A stretch of 50,958 bases of DNA from an uncultured Xylophilus sp. (GTDB lineage: Bacteria > Pseudomonadota > Gammaproteobacteria > Burkholderiales > Burkholderiaceae_C), in NCBI GenBank assembly GCA_913776965.1, contig CAJYQL010000047.1, forward strand, positions 1 to 50,958, in the 5' to 3' direction. The position numbers and the translations under genes are program-made. The notes beneath the pieces are model-generated. The model was not told the origin of the DNA. It searched no databases and saw only the letters and a list, made by a program, of their open reading frames with translations. This document shows positions 1 to 9,219 of the stretch, piece by piece. Within the stretch, counting starts at the first letter, position 1, and every line of letters begins with the position of its first letter.

Positions 1-4
1 TCCC

Positions 5-961
5 ATGCAGTTCGACCTGACCGACCTCCGCCTGTTCGTGCGCGCCGCCGACGAAGGCAGCCTGACTCGCGCCGCTGCCGGCCAGCACCTGTCGCTGGCC
101 GCCGCCAGTGCCCGCATCAAGGCGCTGGAGCAGCAGGCCGGCCTGCCGCTGCTGTACCGCGAGGCGCGCGGCGTGCGGCTCGCGCCGCCCGGCGAGGCGT
201 TCCTGCACCATGCCCGCGGCGTGCTGCGCCGGGTGGACCGGCTGCGCGCCGACCTGCAGGCCTACGGCGGCGGCCTGCGCGGCCACCTGCGCATGTTCGC
301 CAACACCACCGCGGTGACCGACTTCCTGCCGGACGTGCTGCCGGCCTTCCTGGCGGCGCATCCGCGCATCAACATCGACCTGCAGGAGCGGCCCAACGCG
401 ACCATCGCCCGCGGCGTGCTGGACGGCGCGGCCGACATCGGCATCGTGGCCGGCTCGGTGGACACGCTCGGCCTGCAGGCGATCCACTTCAGCACCGACC
501 GGCTGGTGCTGGCCGCCGCCCGCGGCCACCGGTTGGCCGGGCGGGCGTCGATCGCCTTCGCCGACACGCTGGACGAGGACCACGTCGGCATGCATGCCGG
601 CAGCACGCTGCAGACCTTCCTGGTGCAGGCCACCGAGCGGCTCGGCAAGCCGCTGAAGCTGCGCATCCAGCTCTCCAGCTTCGACGCGCTGTGCCGCATG
701 GTCGGCGCCGGGGTCGGCGTGGGCATCGTCCCCGAGAGCGCCGCGCGCCGCTACCAGGCCGGCGCCGGCCTGGCGCTGGTAGGGCTGGAAGACGCCTGGA
801 GCGTGCGCGAACGCTATGTGCTGGTGCGCGACCGCGAGCGGCTGCCGGTCTATGCGCAGGACCTGGTGGAGACGCTGGTGGCGTACTACCGCGACGGCGG
901 GGTGGGCCGTCCGCCGGGTGCGGCGGGCGATCCGCACGATCCGTCGCCACCCTCACCCTGA
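5..961 (+). CDS. LysR-family transcriptional regulator
   Basis: A 318-residue protein with the LysR layout. An N-terminal winged helix-turn-helix covers about residues 3-65 (SLTRAAAGQHLSLAAASARI is the recognition region), followed by a linker helix and a periplasmic-binding-protein-like effector domain from about residue 90 to 300. The start lies four bases into the window, so its ribosome site and any divergent target gene are outside view. LysR genes usually sit beside the gene they control; the next gene here is a convergent IclR regulator, so the target is probably upstream of the window. The effector is unknown. Confidence 0.9.
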   Translation: MQFDLTDLRLFVRAADEGSLTRAAAGQHLSLAAASARIKALEQQAGLPLLYREARGVRLAPPGEAFLHHARGVLRRVDRLRADLQAYGGGLRGHLRMFANTTAVTDFLPDVLPAFLAAHPRINIDLQERPNATIARGVLDGAADIGIVAGSVDTLGLQAIHFSTDRLVLAAARGHRLAGRASIAFADTLDEDHVGMHAGSTLQTFLVQATERLGKPLKLRIQLSSFDALCRMVGAGVGVGIVPESAARRYQAGAGLALVGLEDAWSVRERYVLVRDRERLPVYAQDLVETLVAYYRDGGVGRPPGAAGDPHDPSPPSP

Positions 962-997
962 GACTGCGGCCGACCGCCGGTCAAAACGTCCGGCCCG

Positions 998-1822
998 TCA
1001 CACCGCCCCCGGCGGCAACCCCTGTAGCGCCGCGCCCAGGGCCCGCGCGATGAGCTGCTGGCGTTCGCGCGGCATGCGCGCCAGCGTGGTGGCCACGCTC
1101 ACCGCCGCGACCGGGCGGCCGTGTGCGTCGCGCACCGCCACGCCCACCGCCAGCACCCCGCGGGTCGCATGGTTACCGATCACCGACCAGCCGCGTTCCC
1201 GGGTGGCGCGCACCAGCAGCCGCATGCGTTCCGGCGTCATGCCGCCGTAGGCCGCGAGGCGCGGCGCATTGGCCGCGACGATGGCGTCGACCTCCGCATC
1301 GGGCAGGGCCGACAGCAGCGCGAGGCCGGCCGCCCCCACGCCCAGCGGCTGGCGCGTGCCGACCTCGATCACCAGGATCTGCACCGGGTGCGTGCCCACC
1401 TGCCGTGCGATGCAGTGCGACAGCGGCCCCTCGCGCACGATGGCGAAGGCCGCATCGCCGTAGGCCGCGCTGATGCGCGCGAGCAGCGGCTGCAGGTGTA
1501 CCGCGCGGTTGGGCAGCGTGCCGGCCGGCGCGAGCGCCGCCATGCGCGGCCCCGGCACATAACGAAAGCGCCCCTGGCGCGCCACATGGCCGCCCTCAAG
1601 CAGGGTGGCCAGCAGCCGGTACACGGTCGGCCGCTCGAGTCCAGCGGCGCGGCACAGGTCTGCCACGCGCACGCCGTCCGGCCCGCCCGCGAGCACCGCG
1701 TCGAGCACCTGCAGCCCGCGGCGCAGCGTACGGCTGCCCGCGTCGCCGTCCGGCGCGTCGGGGCCGTCGGGCGCCGGATCGTCCGTTGGGCGGACGTTTC
1801 GATTCGGAAGACGGGAGGCCAT
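998..1822 (-). CDS. IclR-family transcriptional regulator
   Basis: A 274-residue protein with an N-terminal IclR winged helix (about residues 28-90, containing VADLCRAAGLERPTVYRLLA) and a C-terminal IclR effector domain (about 105-270). The open frame runs further upstream, but the ATG at 1822 gives MASRLPN and a normal family length, whereas longer forms would run through the divergent promoter region. It is divergent from the Bug receptor at 1923 with about 100 bases between the starts, the usual arrangement for an IclR regulator and its catabolic operon. It probably controls the 1923-6969 genes in response to a carboxylate intermediate; the ligand is inferred only by context. Confidence 0.88.
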   Translation of the reverse strand: MASRLPNRNVRPTDDPAPDGPDAPDGDAGSRTLRRGLQVLDAVLAGGPDGVRVADLCRAAGLERPTVYRLLATLLEGGHVARQGRFRYVPGPRMAALAPAGTLPNRAVHLQPLLARISAAYGDAAFAIVREGPLSHCIARQVGTHPVQILVIEVGTRQPLGVGAAGLALLSALPDAEVDAIVAANAPRLAAYGGMTPERMRLLVRATRERGWSVIGNHATRGVLAVGVAVRDAHGRPVAAVSVATTLARMPRERQQLIARALGAALQGLPPGAV

Positions 1823-1922
1823 TGCAAAGAATCCAGATGCCGATGCAGTCCGTGCGCAGTGTGCCCCAGGCCCGCACGACACGGACCGGGCGCCCCATAC
1901 CGCACACCAAGGAGACACCACC

Positions 1923-2969
1923 ATGACCGCGACTTCCCCTTCACTCCGCTCCCTTTCGCGCCGGCGCCTGCCGGCCTTCGCCGCCGCGCTTGGCGCCCTC
2001 GCCTGCGCGGCGGCAGCCACCCTGCATGCGCCGCCCGCGCAGGCCCAGGCGCCCGCCGTGACGGGCGCCGGCGCCTGGCCGCAGCGGCCGGTGCGGCTGG
2101 TGGTGGGCTATGCCGCCGGCGGCGCCACCGACGTGATCGCGCGCCTCGTGGCGGTCAAGCTCGGCGAGCGGCTTGGCCAGCCGGTGGTGGTGGACAACCG
2201 CGCCGGCGCCAACAGCAATGTCGGCGCCGAGCTGGTCGCCAAGTCGCCGCCGGACGGCTACACGCTCTACGTCTTCACCATCGCCAACACCATCAACGCG
2301 TCGCTCTACGGCAAGCTGGGCTACGACCCGCAGAAGGACTTCGAACCGATCGGCCTGATCGCCAAGATCCCCAACATCCTGGTGGTCAACAACAACCTGC
2401 CGGTCAAGAGCGTGGCCGACTACATCCGCTTCGCGAAGGAATCGAAGGACGGCATCACCTTCGCATCGTCGGGCAGCGGCTCGTCGATCCACCTGTCGGG
2501 CGAGATGTTCAAGATGCAGACCAAGCTGAACATGCTGCACGTGCCCTACAAGGGCAGCGCGCCGGCGGTGACCGACCTGCTCGGCGGGCAGGTGCAGTCG
2601 ATGTTCGACAACACACCGTCGGCCCTGCCGCATGTGCAGGGCGGGCGGCTGCGCGCCATCGCGATCACCAGCGCCCAGCGCTCGCCGCTGCTGCCGGACG
2701 TGCCGACGGTGGCGGAGTCGGGCTTTCCCGGCTTCGACGTGCAGTCGTGGTTCGGCTTGGCCGCGCCCGCCAGCACGCCCAAGCCGATCGTCGAGCGCTT
2801 GAACACCGAGCTGGTGAAGGTGCTGAACGCGCCCGACGTGCGCCAGCGTTTCCAGGAACTGGCCGCCACGCCGGAGCCCGGCACGCCCGAGCAGATGCGC
2901 AGCTTCGCCACCGCCGAGATCCAGCGCTGGCGCGAGGTGGTCAAGGCCTCCGGCGCCAAGGCCGAATAG
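1923..2969 (+). CDS. Bug-family (TctC-like) periplasmic solute receptor
   Basis: A 348-residue tripartite-tricarboxylate-transporter receptor. A signal peptide with an RRR n-region, an Ala-rich core and an AQA-type cleavage region spans about residues 1-43. The mature part has the family features VVGYAAGGATDVIARL near the N-terminus, the DNRAGANSN loop and the PYKGSAPAVTDLLGGQV segment. The start is fixed by AAGGAG about eight bases upstream. Receptors of this family bind carboxylates in the periplasm. No TctA or TctB membrane gene is nearby, so it is an orphan receptor, as is common in Burkholderiales. It heads the ligase-lyase-dehydrogenase operon and probably delivers that pathway's substrate. 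Confidence 0.92.
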   Translation: MTATSPSLRSLSRRRLPAFAAALGALACAAAATLHAPPAQAQAPAVTGAGAWPQRPVRLVVGYAAGGATDVIARLVAVKLGERLGQPVVVDNRAGANSNVGAELVAKSPPDGYTLYVFTIANTINASLYGKLGYDPQKDFEPIGLIAKIPNILVVNNNLPVKSVADYIRFAKESKDGITFASSGSGSSIHLSGEMFKMQTKLNMLHVPYKGSAPAVTDLLGGQVQSMFDNTPSALPHVQGGRLRAIAITSAQRSPLLPDVPTVAESGFPGFDVQSWFGLAAPASTPKPIVERLNTELVKVLNAPDVRQRFQELAATPEPGTPEQMRSFATAEIQRWREVVKASGAKAE

Positions 2970-3065
2970 CCGCCCTCTAACGCCGTCTTCCGCCGGCCGC
3001 GCGGGTGCCGCCGCCCTCCAGCGGTCCGCGGCCGCCCTCCCCTTTTCGCAGGAGCTTCCGAGCCC

Positions 3066-4574
3066 ATGTTCCCGATCGACTTCTTCTGGCGCGCCGCCAC
3101 GCGCTGGCCCGACCGCATCGCCATCGACGCGCCCGCGGGCGCCGTCCGCTACGACGCGCTGGCTGCCCGCGTCGCCGCGCTCGCCGCGGCGCTGGTGGCG
3201 CGCGACCCGGCGCCGCAGAGCCGTGTCGGCATCTGCGCGCACAACAGTGCCGACCACATCGCCGCCCTGCTGGCGGTGCTGGCCTGCGGCAAGGTGTGGG
3301 TGCCGCTCAACCCCAAGAGCACGCCGAGCGAGATCCGCCGCATCACCGACGCCACCACGCCCGGCATCCTGGTGCTGGACGCCGACTGCGCACCGCTGCT
3401 CGACGGCGTGCCGGGCGCGCGCATCCATGCCGACGGCCCCGACAGCGCGGCCGCGCCGACCATCGCCGCGCTGGTGCAGCAGCATGCCGGGGCGCCGCGC
3501 CCGGTGTTCGACCTGCCGGAGACCGCCACGCAGGCGATCAAGTTCACCGGCGGCACCACCGGCGCGCCCAAGGGCGTGATGCAGCCCTACCGCGCGTGGA
3601 TGGCCAACATCGCCAACCAGATCCACGCCTGGGGCTTCGACGAGCACGAGCGTTACATCGTCGCCGCGCCGATCACGCACGGCACGTCCACCTACATCCT
3701 GCCGATCCTGGCGCAGGGCGGCTGCCACGTGGTGCTGCCGGGCGCGGGCGCCGAAGCGGTGCGCACCGCTTTCCGCGAGCGCGGCGGCACCGTCTGCTTC
3801 ATGCCGCCCACGCTGGTCTACATGCTGATGGCGCTGCCCGGCGCCAGCCGCGCGGACTTTCCCCGCCTGCGCCGGCTGATCTACGGCGGCGCGCCCATGC
3901 CGCCCGAGAAGATCCGCGAGGTGCGCGCCTTCTTCGGTCCGGTCCTCGGCACCACCTACGGCCAGACCGAGGCGCCGCAGATCCTCACCGTGATGCGGCC
4001 CGAGGACTTCGAGGACGAGCGCAACTGGGCCGCCGTGGGCCGCACCACCTGGTTCAGCGACGTGGCCGTCATGGCGCCGGACGGCCGGCTGCTGCCCACC
4101 GGCGAGGTCGGCGAGGTGGTGGCGCGCGGCGACCTGCTGATGACCGGCTATTGGCGCCTGCCCGAGAAGACCGCCGAGACGCTGGTCGACGGCTGGCTGC
4201 ACACCGGCGACCGCGGCCTGATCGACGAGCGCGGCTACCTCTACCTGAAGGACCGGCTGAAGGACATGGTCATCACCGGCGGCTTCAACGTCTATCCGGT
4301 GGACGTGGAGAACGCGCTGGGCCAGCACCCCGCGGTGCACGAGTGCGCCGTCTTCGGCATCCCCGACGACAAATGGGGCGAAGCAGTGCAGGCTGCCGTG
4401 CAGCTGCGCGCCGGCCATGCCGCGACCGAGGCCGAACTGCAGGCCTTCGTGCGCGAGCGCCTGGGGCCGGTGCAAACGCCCAAACGCATCCGCTTCCTCG
4501 ACAGCCTGCCGCGCTCGCCCGTCGGCAAGGTCCTCAAAAACGCCGTGCGCGACCAGGCGCTCGCCCTCACCTGA
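3066..4574 (+). CDS. AMP-dependent acyl-CoA ligase
   Basis: A 502-residue member of the ANL adenylating family. The phosphate-binding motif TGGTTGAPKG is at residues 161-170, the aromatic/adenine motif YGQTEAP near 298, the hinge region LHTGDRG near 380-386, and the C-terminal catalytic lysine in PVGKVLK near 487. It should activate a carboxylic acid to its CoA thioester with ATP. AGGAG lies upstream of the chosen ATG. It sits between the Bug receptor and the lyase-like gene with short gaps, so its likely substrate is the imported acid. Which acid cannot be told from these motifs. Confidence 0.92.
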   Translation: MFPIDFFWRAATRWPDRIAIDAPAGAVRYDALAARVAALAAALVARDPAPQSRVGICAHNSADHIAALLAVLACGKVWVPLNPKSTPSEIRRITDATTPGILVLDADCAPLLDGVPGARIHADGPDSAAAPTIAALVQQHAGAPRPVFDLPETATQAIKFTGGTTGAPKGVMQPYRAWMANIANQIHAWGFDEHERYIVAAPITHGTSTYILPILAQGGCHVVLPGAGAEAVRTAFRERGGTVCFMPPTLVYMLMALPGASRADFPRLRRLIYGGAPMPPEKIREVRAFFGPVLGTTYGQTEAPQILTVMRPEDFEDERNWAAVGRTTWFSDVAVMAPDGRLLPTGEVGEVVARGDLLMTGYWRLPEKTAETLVDGWLHTGDRGLIDERGYLYLKDRLKDMVITGGFNVYPVDVENALGQHPAVHECAVFGIPDDKWGEAVQAAVQLRAGHAATEAELQAFVRERLGPVQTPKRIRFLDSLPRSPVGKVLKNAVRDQALALT

Positions 4575-4592
4575 TTTCCGGAGACCGCTTCC

Positions 4593-5381
4593 ATGACATC
4601 CATCCGCAACGACGCCCCCGTCACCCGCCTCTGCACCCACACGCTGACCAGCCTGCACTACCGCGACGCCGATCTGGTCGAGGACTTGATGGGGAAGAAG
4701 ACCTTCACCGAGGTGATGCTGATGCAGATCCTCGGCCGCACCCCGCGCCCGGTGGACATGCGCATCGCCGACGTGGTGCTGATCGTGCTGATGGAGCACG
4801 GCCTCACCCCCAGCGCCATCGCCACACGGCTGATCTACATGAGCGCGCCGGAGAACCTGCAGGGCGCCGTCAGCGCCGGCCTGCTGGCGGTAGGCAGCTC
4901 CTTCGTCGGCACGATGGAGAACTGCGCCCGCCTGCTCGACCGCATCACGGCCGCCGACGACCCCGATGCGGAGGCGCTGTCGATCGCGCGGGAGTGCAAG
5001 GCGCAGAAGAGCGCCGTGCCCGGCTTCGGCCACCACCTGCACAAGCCGGTCGATCCGCGCGCCTACAAGCTGCTGGAACTCGGCCGCGCCGAGTCCGACC
5101 TGCCGGGCCGGCACTTGGCCGCGCTGGAGACGCTGTCGAAGGCGGTGGACACGGTCGCGGGCCGGCCGATCACGCTGAACGCCACCGGCGCGGTGGCCGC
5201 GCTGCTCGGCGAGATCGGCGTGCCCGCCACCGTGATGCGCGGCTTCGCCGTGATCTCCCGCGCGGCGGGGCTGGTCGCGCACATCGTGGAGGAGCAGCAG
5301 AGCCCGTCGGGCCGCTTCATCTGGGACACGGTGGACCAGGCCATCCCCTACGTCGGCACCGGCGGCCAGGACGCGCCATGA
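4593..5381 (+). CDS. Citryl-CoA lyase-like protein (citrate synthase superfamily)
   Basis: A 262-residue protein of the short citrate-synthase-fold group usually annotated as citryl-CoA lyase. The conserved CoA/carboxylate loop appears as GFGHHLHKPVDPR at residues 144-156, corresponding to GFGHRVYKxxDPR of citrate synthase. The segment that carries the catalytic aspartate in citrate synthase reads TLNATGAVAALL (194-205) and has no aspartate. Enzymes of this group catalyse aldol-type formation or cleavage of a CoA thioester. Its stop overlaps the start of the next gene (ATGA), indicating translational coupling. The role here, cleaving the CoA ester made by the preceding ligase, is inferred. 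Confidence 0.82.
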   Translation: MTSIRNDAPVTRLCTHTLTSLHYRDADLVEDLMGKKTFTEVMLMQILGRTPRPVDMRIADVVLIVLMEHGLTPSAIATRLIYMSAPENLQGAVSAGLLAVGSSFVGTMENCARLLDRITAADDPDAEALSIARECKAQKSAVPGFGHHLHKPVDPRAYKLLELGRAESDLPGRHLAALETLSKAVDTVAGRPITLNATGAVAALLGEIGVPATVMRGFAVISRAAGLVAHIVEEQQSPSGRFIWDTVDQAIPYVGTGGQDAP

Positions 5382-6121
5382 CGGCGGCCGCCACCTCCGC
5401 GCCGCGCGAGACGGCTCTGGTCACCGGCGCGAGCCGCGGCATCGGCCGCGCGGTTCTGCAGCGGCTGGCCGACGACGGGCTGCACGTGGTCAACCTCGAC
5501 ATCGCCGCACCCGCGGCGCTGCATCCGCACGAAACCTACCTGCCCGCCGACATGGCCGACGGCGCCGCCCTGCGCGAGGCGCTGGCGCAGGCCACGCAGG
5601 GCCGCGCGATCACGCGGCTGGTGCACAACGCGGGCATCGTGCGGCCGGCGACGGTCGATGCGGCCACCGCGGACGACCTGCAGGCCGTCATGGCGGTGAA
5701 CGTGGCGGCGGCGATGGCCTGCGTGCAGGCGTTGCTGCCGGCGATGCGCGCGGCGCGTTTCGGCCGCATCGTGCACATCTCCAGCCGCGCGGCGCTGGGC
5801 AAAGGGGAGCGCAGCGTCTACGCGGCCAGCAAGGCGGCGCTGCACGGCCTGGCGCGCACGCAGGCGTTGGAACTGGCGGCCGACGGCATCACGGTGAACG
5901 CGGTCGGGCCGGGCCCGATCGCGACCGAACTGTTCGAGCGGGTCAACCCGCCGGGGGCGCCGTCGACGCAGCGCATCCTCGACACGGTGCCGCTGCGCCG
6001 CATGGGCGAGCCGGCCGAGGTGGCGCACCTGGTGGCGTCGCTGCTCGACGCGCGGGCCGGCTTCGTCACCGGGCAGGTGGTCTACGTCTGCGGCGGCATG
6101 ACCGTGGGGCTGGCGCCATGA
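5378..6121 (+). CDS. Short-chain dehydrogenase/reductase (SDR) 1
   Basis: A 247-residue classical SDR. The cofactor motif TGASRGIG is at residues 16-23, NAG at 84-86, the catalytic Ser at 135/136, and YxxxK as Tyr148 and Lys152. The C-terminal FVTGQVVYVCGG is the usual last-strand region. The start is the ATG in the ATGA overlap with the lyase gene; the open frame upstream belongs to the antisense-like shadow of the ligase. It probably oxidises or reduces a hydroxyacyl intermediate, by analogy with FabG-type enzymes. Its stop again overlaps the next start. Confidence 0.9.
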   Translation: MTAAATSAPRETALVTGASRGIGRAVLQRLADDGLHVVNLDIAAPAALHPHETYLPADMADGAALREALAQATQGRAITRLVHNAGIVRPATVDAATADDLQAVMAVNVAAAMACVQALLPAMRAARFGRIVHISSRAALGKGERSVYAASKAALHGLARTQALELAADGITVNAVGPGPIATELFERVNPPGAPSTQRILDTVPLRRMGEPAEVAHLVASLLDARAGFVTGQVVYVCGGMTVGLAP

Positions 6122-6969
6122 ACGCGACGCTGCCTCCCACCGCGCCTGGCGCCGGCCACCCGCCCGCGCTGCCGCTGGACCTGACCGGCCGTGTCGTCTT
6201 CGTCGCCGGCGGCGGCTCCGCCGGCCCGGGCTGGAGCATCGGCCGCGCGGCCTGCGTGACCTATGCGCGCCAAGGCGCTCACGTCTGCGTGGCGGACCGC
6301 GACGAAGCCTCGGCGGCGGAAACCACCGCGCTGATCGCGGCCGAGGGCGGCGAGGCCGCCACCTTCATCGGCGACGTGGCGCTGGAGGCCGACGTGCAGC
6401 GCCTGTTCGCCGAGGCCCGCGCGCGCTTCGGCGCGATCGACGTGCTGCACCACAACGTCGGCATCGGCAAGACCGGCGGCCCGCTGGAGACCAGCGCCGA
6501 GGACCTGGACCGCATCCATGCGGTCAACGTGCGCAGCCTGCTGCTGTGCAGCCAGCAGGTGCTGCCGGACATGGCGGCGCGCGGGCGCGGATCGCTGATC
6601 GCGATCTCGTCGGTGGCCGGCATGCGGTACGTGGGCTATCCGCACCTGGCGTACAGCGTCACCAAGGCGGCGGTGGTGCAGTTCACGCGCATGGTGGCGC
6701 AGCAGTACGCGGCGCAGGGCATCCGCGCCAACACGGTGGTGCCGGGGCTGATCGACACGCCGCGCATTGCGACCACGGTGGCTAAGATGTTCTCGGACAC
6801 CAGCCTGGACGAGGCCCGCGCGGCACGGGCGCGTCAGGTGCCCGTGGGCCGCATGGGCACGGCCTGGGACGTGGCGCATGCCTGCGCCTTCCTCGCGTCC
6901 GATGCCGCCGCCTACGTCACCGGCACCGAACTGGTGGTGGACGGCGGGCTGACCGGCAAGTACGCCTAG
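6118..6969 (+). CDS. Short-chain dehydrogenase/reductase (SDR) 2
   Basis: A 283-residue SDR. The nucleotide-binding motif is unusual, GGGSAGPGWSIG (residues 31-42), and the usual NNAG is replaced by HHNVG (111-115). The catalytic triad looks intact, with Ser164/165, Tyr179 and Lys183. It overlaps SDR 1 by four bases and ends the operon, which is convergent with selD about 40 bases later. The divergent glycine loop and HNVG mark a separate SDR subgroup from SDR 1, so the two probably catalyse successive steps and are not duplicates. Confidence 0.9.
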   Translation: MNATLPPTAPGAGHPPALPLDLTGRVVFVAGGGSAGPGWSIGRAACVTYARQGAHVCVADRDEASAAETTALIAAEGGEAATFIGDVALEADVQRLFAEARARFGAIDVLHHNVGIGKTGGPLETSAEDLDRIHAVNVRSLLLCSQQVLPDMAARGRGSLIAISSVAGMRYVGYPHLAYSVTKAAVVQFTRMVAQQYAAQGIRANTVVPGLIDTPRIATTVAKMFSDTSLDEARAARARQVPVGRMGTAWDVAHACAFLASDAAAYVTGTELVVDGGLTGKYA

Positions 6970-7008
6970 CCGGTCGGCGCTGCGCCGGCGGCCCGGCGCG
7001 GCGCATGC

Positions 7009-8067
7009 TCAGGCGCCGAACACCGCCGCCGGCGCTTGGCCCGCCGCCAAGGCCTCCAGCGTGCCGATCCGCGCCGCCTGCGCGAAGCCCGCGTCGTGGA
7101 AGACGGCCAGCACCGCCGGGGCCGCATCGGCGCTGCAACTCACCAGCAGGCCGCCGCTGGTCTGCGGGTCCGAAACCAGCGTGCGCTGCCAGTCCGCCGC
7201 GCCCTCCGGCCAGCCGACCTGCACGCCGTAGCCGCTCCAGTTGCGCGCCGAGGCGCCGGTCGCCAGCCCCTGGTCGCGTGCGAATCCGACCGCGCTCGCG
7301 ATCAGCGGCAGCGCTGCGAGCGACACCCGCGCCGTCAGCGCCGATCCGCGGCAGATCTCCAGCAGATGGCCGGCCAGGCCGAAGCCGGTCACGTCGGTCA
7401 TCGCATGCACGCCCTCCATCGCAGCGAGCGTGGTGCCGACACGGTTGAGCTGTGTGGTGTGGCGCAGCATCTCGGCATAGCCGTCGGCACCGAGCACGCC
7501 TTTTTTCAGCGCCGCCGACAGGATGCCGACGCCCAGCGGCTTGCCGAGCACCAGCACGTCGCCGGCGCGCGCGTCGGCGTTGCGCCGCACCCGGTCCGGA
7601 TGCACCAGCCCCAGTCCGACCAGGCCGTAGATCGGCTCCAGCACGTCGATGCTGTGGCCGCCCGCAATCGGAATGCCCGCTGCGCGGCAGACGCTCGCAC
7701 CGCCTTCCAGCACCCGGCCGATCACCTCGGGCGGCAGCTGCGCCACCGGCATGCCGACCAGCGCCAGCGCCAGGATCGGCGTGCCGCCCATCGCGTACAC
7801 GTCCGACAGCGCGTTGGTCGCGGCGATGCGGCCGAAGTCGTACGGGTCGTCGACGATCGGGGTGAAGAAGTCGGTGGTGGCGACCAGCGCCTGCGTGTCG
7901 TTGAGCCGGTAGACGGCCGCGTCGTCGGCAGTCTCGGTGCCGACCAGCAGTTCCGGCGGAACGAGCCCCTGCGGGGCGCGTGCCAGAATCTCCGCGAGCA
8001 GGCCCGGGGCGATCTTGCAGCCGCAGCCGCCGCCGTGGGAGAAACGTGTGAGGGCGATCGGTTCCAT
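7009..8067 (-). CDS. selD: Selenide, water dikinase (selenophosphate synthase)
   Basis: A 352-residue SelD that makes selenophosphate from selenide and ATP, the selenium donor for selenouridine and selenocysteine. The N-terminal motif HGGGCGCKI places the catalytic residue at Cys15 (a cysteine form, not selenocysteine) and the conserved lysine at Lys18. DDAAVYRL and ATTDFFTPIVDDPYDFG are the usual ATP/Mg sites. The start at 8067 gives the normal MEPIALTRFSHGGG N-terminus; the longer open frame upstream would overlap selU. It is divergent from selU, with 93 bases between the starts. Confidence 0.97.
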   Translation of the reverse strand: MEPIALTRFSHGGGCGCKIAPGLLAEILARAPQGLVPPELLVGTETADDAAVYRLNDTQALVATTDFFTPIVDDPYDFGRIAATNALSDVYAMGGTPILALALVGMPVAQLPPEVIGRVLEGGASVCRAAGIPIAGGHSIDVLEPIYGLVGLGLVHPDRVRRNADARAGDVLVLGKPLGVGILSAALKKGVLGADGYAEMLRHTTQLNRVGTTLAAMEGVHAMTDVTGFGLAGHLLEICRGSALTARVSLAALPLIASAVGFARDQGLATGASARNWSGYGVQVGWPEGAADWQRTLVSDPQTSGGLLVSCSADAAPAVLAVFHDAGFAQAARIGTLEALAAGQAPAAVFGA

Positions 8068-8160
8068 GATGAAGTCGGCAGCAGAGGGCGCACACCGGTG
8101 CGGCCCGGGGTGGAAGGCGGCGGGGCATTGTGCCAGCCGCCCCTGCGCGGGGGCCGCGCC

Positions 8161-9219
8161 ATGAGCGCCCAGCACCGCGGGCCGGTGCGGGTGGCGGACC
8201 GCCATGCGTTCGACACGCTGATCGACGCCCGCTCACCCGCCGAGTACGCGCTCGACCACATCCCCGGCGCGATCAACTGCCCGGTGCTCGACGACGAGGA
8301 GCGCCGCATCGTCGGCACGATCTACAAGCAGCAGGGCGCATTCGAGGCGCGGCGCGTCGGCGGCGCGATGGTCGCAGCCAACCTGGCGCGGCACCTGCAG
8401 GAGCGCTTCGCCGACCGGCCCGCCGGCTGGCGCCCGCTGATCTACTGCTGGCGCGGCGGCATGCGCAGCGGCTCGATGGTCACCTGGCTGCGCCTGGTCG
8501 GCTGGGACGCACAGCAGCTCGCCGGCGGCTACAAGTCCTTCCGCCACCATGTGATCGAACAGCTCGACGCCCGCATCCCGGCGCTGCAGCTGCGCGTCGT
8601 GACCGGCGCCACCGGCAGCGCCAAGACCCGGCTGCTGCAGGCCCTGGCCGAAGGCGGCGCGCAGGTGCTGGACCTGGAGGGCATCGCCTGCCACAAGGGC
8701 TCGCTGCTGGGCGCACTGCCGGGCGTGCCGCAGCCGTCGCAAAAGGCATTCGAGACGCGCATCGCCACCGTGCTGGAAGGCTTCGACCCCGCGCAGCCGG
8801 TGTACGTGGAAGGCGAGAGCGCCCGCATCGGCCGCCTGTCGCTGCCGCTCGCGCTGGTGGCGCGCATGCGCGAGGCCGAGCAGCTGATCGAGATCGACGC
8901 ACGGCCTGAGGTGCGGCTGGAGTACTTGTTGCGCGACTACGCCTACCTGGGCGACGACCCGGCCGCGCTGGCGGCGCAGCTCGGTTTGCTGAAGGATCTG
9001 CAGGGCAAGGAGACGATCGCCCGCTGGCAAGAGTGGGCGATGGCCGGCGCGCTGGGCCCGCTGTTCGGCGAACTGATGGCGCTGCACTACGACCCGCACT
9101 ACGCCCGGTCGCAGGCGAAGCATTTCCGGCACTGGGAGCGGCGGCAGGCGGTGGAGGCGCCGGATTTTTCGGATGCGGGGATTAAGGCGGTGGCGCGGGT
9201 GGTGCGGGGGTTGGGGTGA
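8161..9219 (+). CDS. selU: tRNA 2-selenouridine synthase
   Basis: A 352-residue SelU (MnmH/YbbB), which converts 2-thiouridine at the tRNA wobble position to 2-selenouridine using selenophosphate. The N-terminal rhodanese domain carries the essential Cys96 in YCWRGGMRSGS and the conserved Gly67. The C-terminal half holds a P-loop, GATGSAKT, near residues 146-153. The start at 8161 follows the selD-selU divergent gap. With selD as its partner, this genome uses selenium at least for tRNA; no selA or selB is visible in the window, so selenocysteine use cannot be judged. Confidence 0.96.
   Translation: MSAQHRGPVRVADRHAFDTLIDARSPAEYALDHIPGAINCPVLDDEERRIVGTIYKQQGAFEARRVGGAMVAANLARHLQERFADRPAGWRPLIYCWRGGMRSGSMVTWLRLVGWDAQQLAGGYKSFRHHVIEQLDARIPALQLRVVTGATGSAKTRLLQALAEGGAQVLDLEGIACHKGSLLGALPGVPQPSQKAFETRIATVLEGFDPAQPVYVEGESARIGRLSLPLALVARMREAEQLIEIDARPEVRLEYLLRDYAYLGDDPAALAAQLGLLKDLQGKETIARWQEWAMAGALGPLFGELMALHYDPHYARSQAKHFRHWERRQAVEAPDFSDAGIKAVARVVRGLG

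Noticed and set aside
1941-5282. Very long minus-strand open frame opposite the first catabolic operon
   Set aside because: It is a mirror of GC-rich coding sequence: Arg/Gly/His-rich, without any domain, and fully overlapped by well-supported genes on the other strand.
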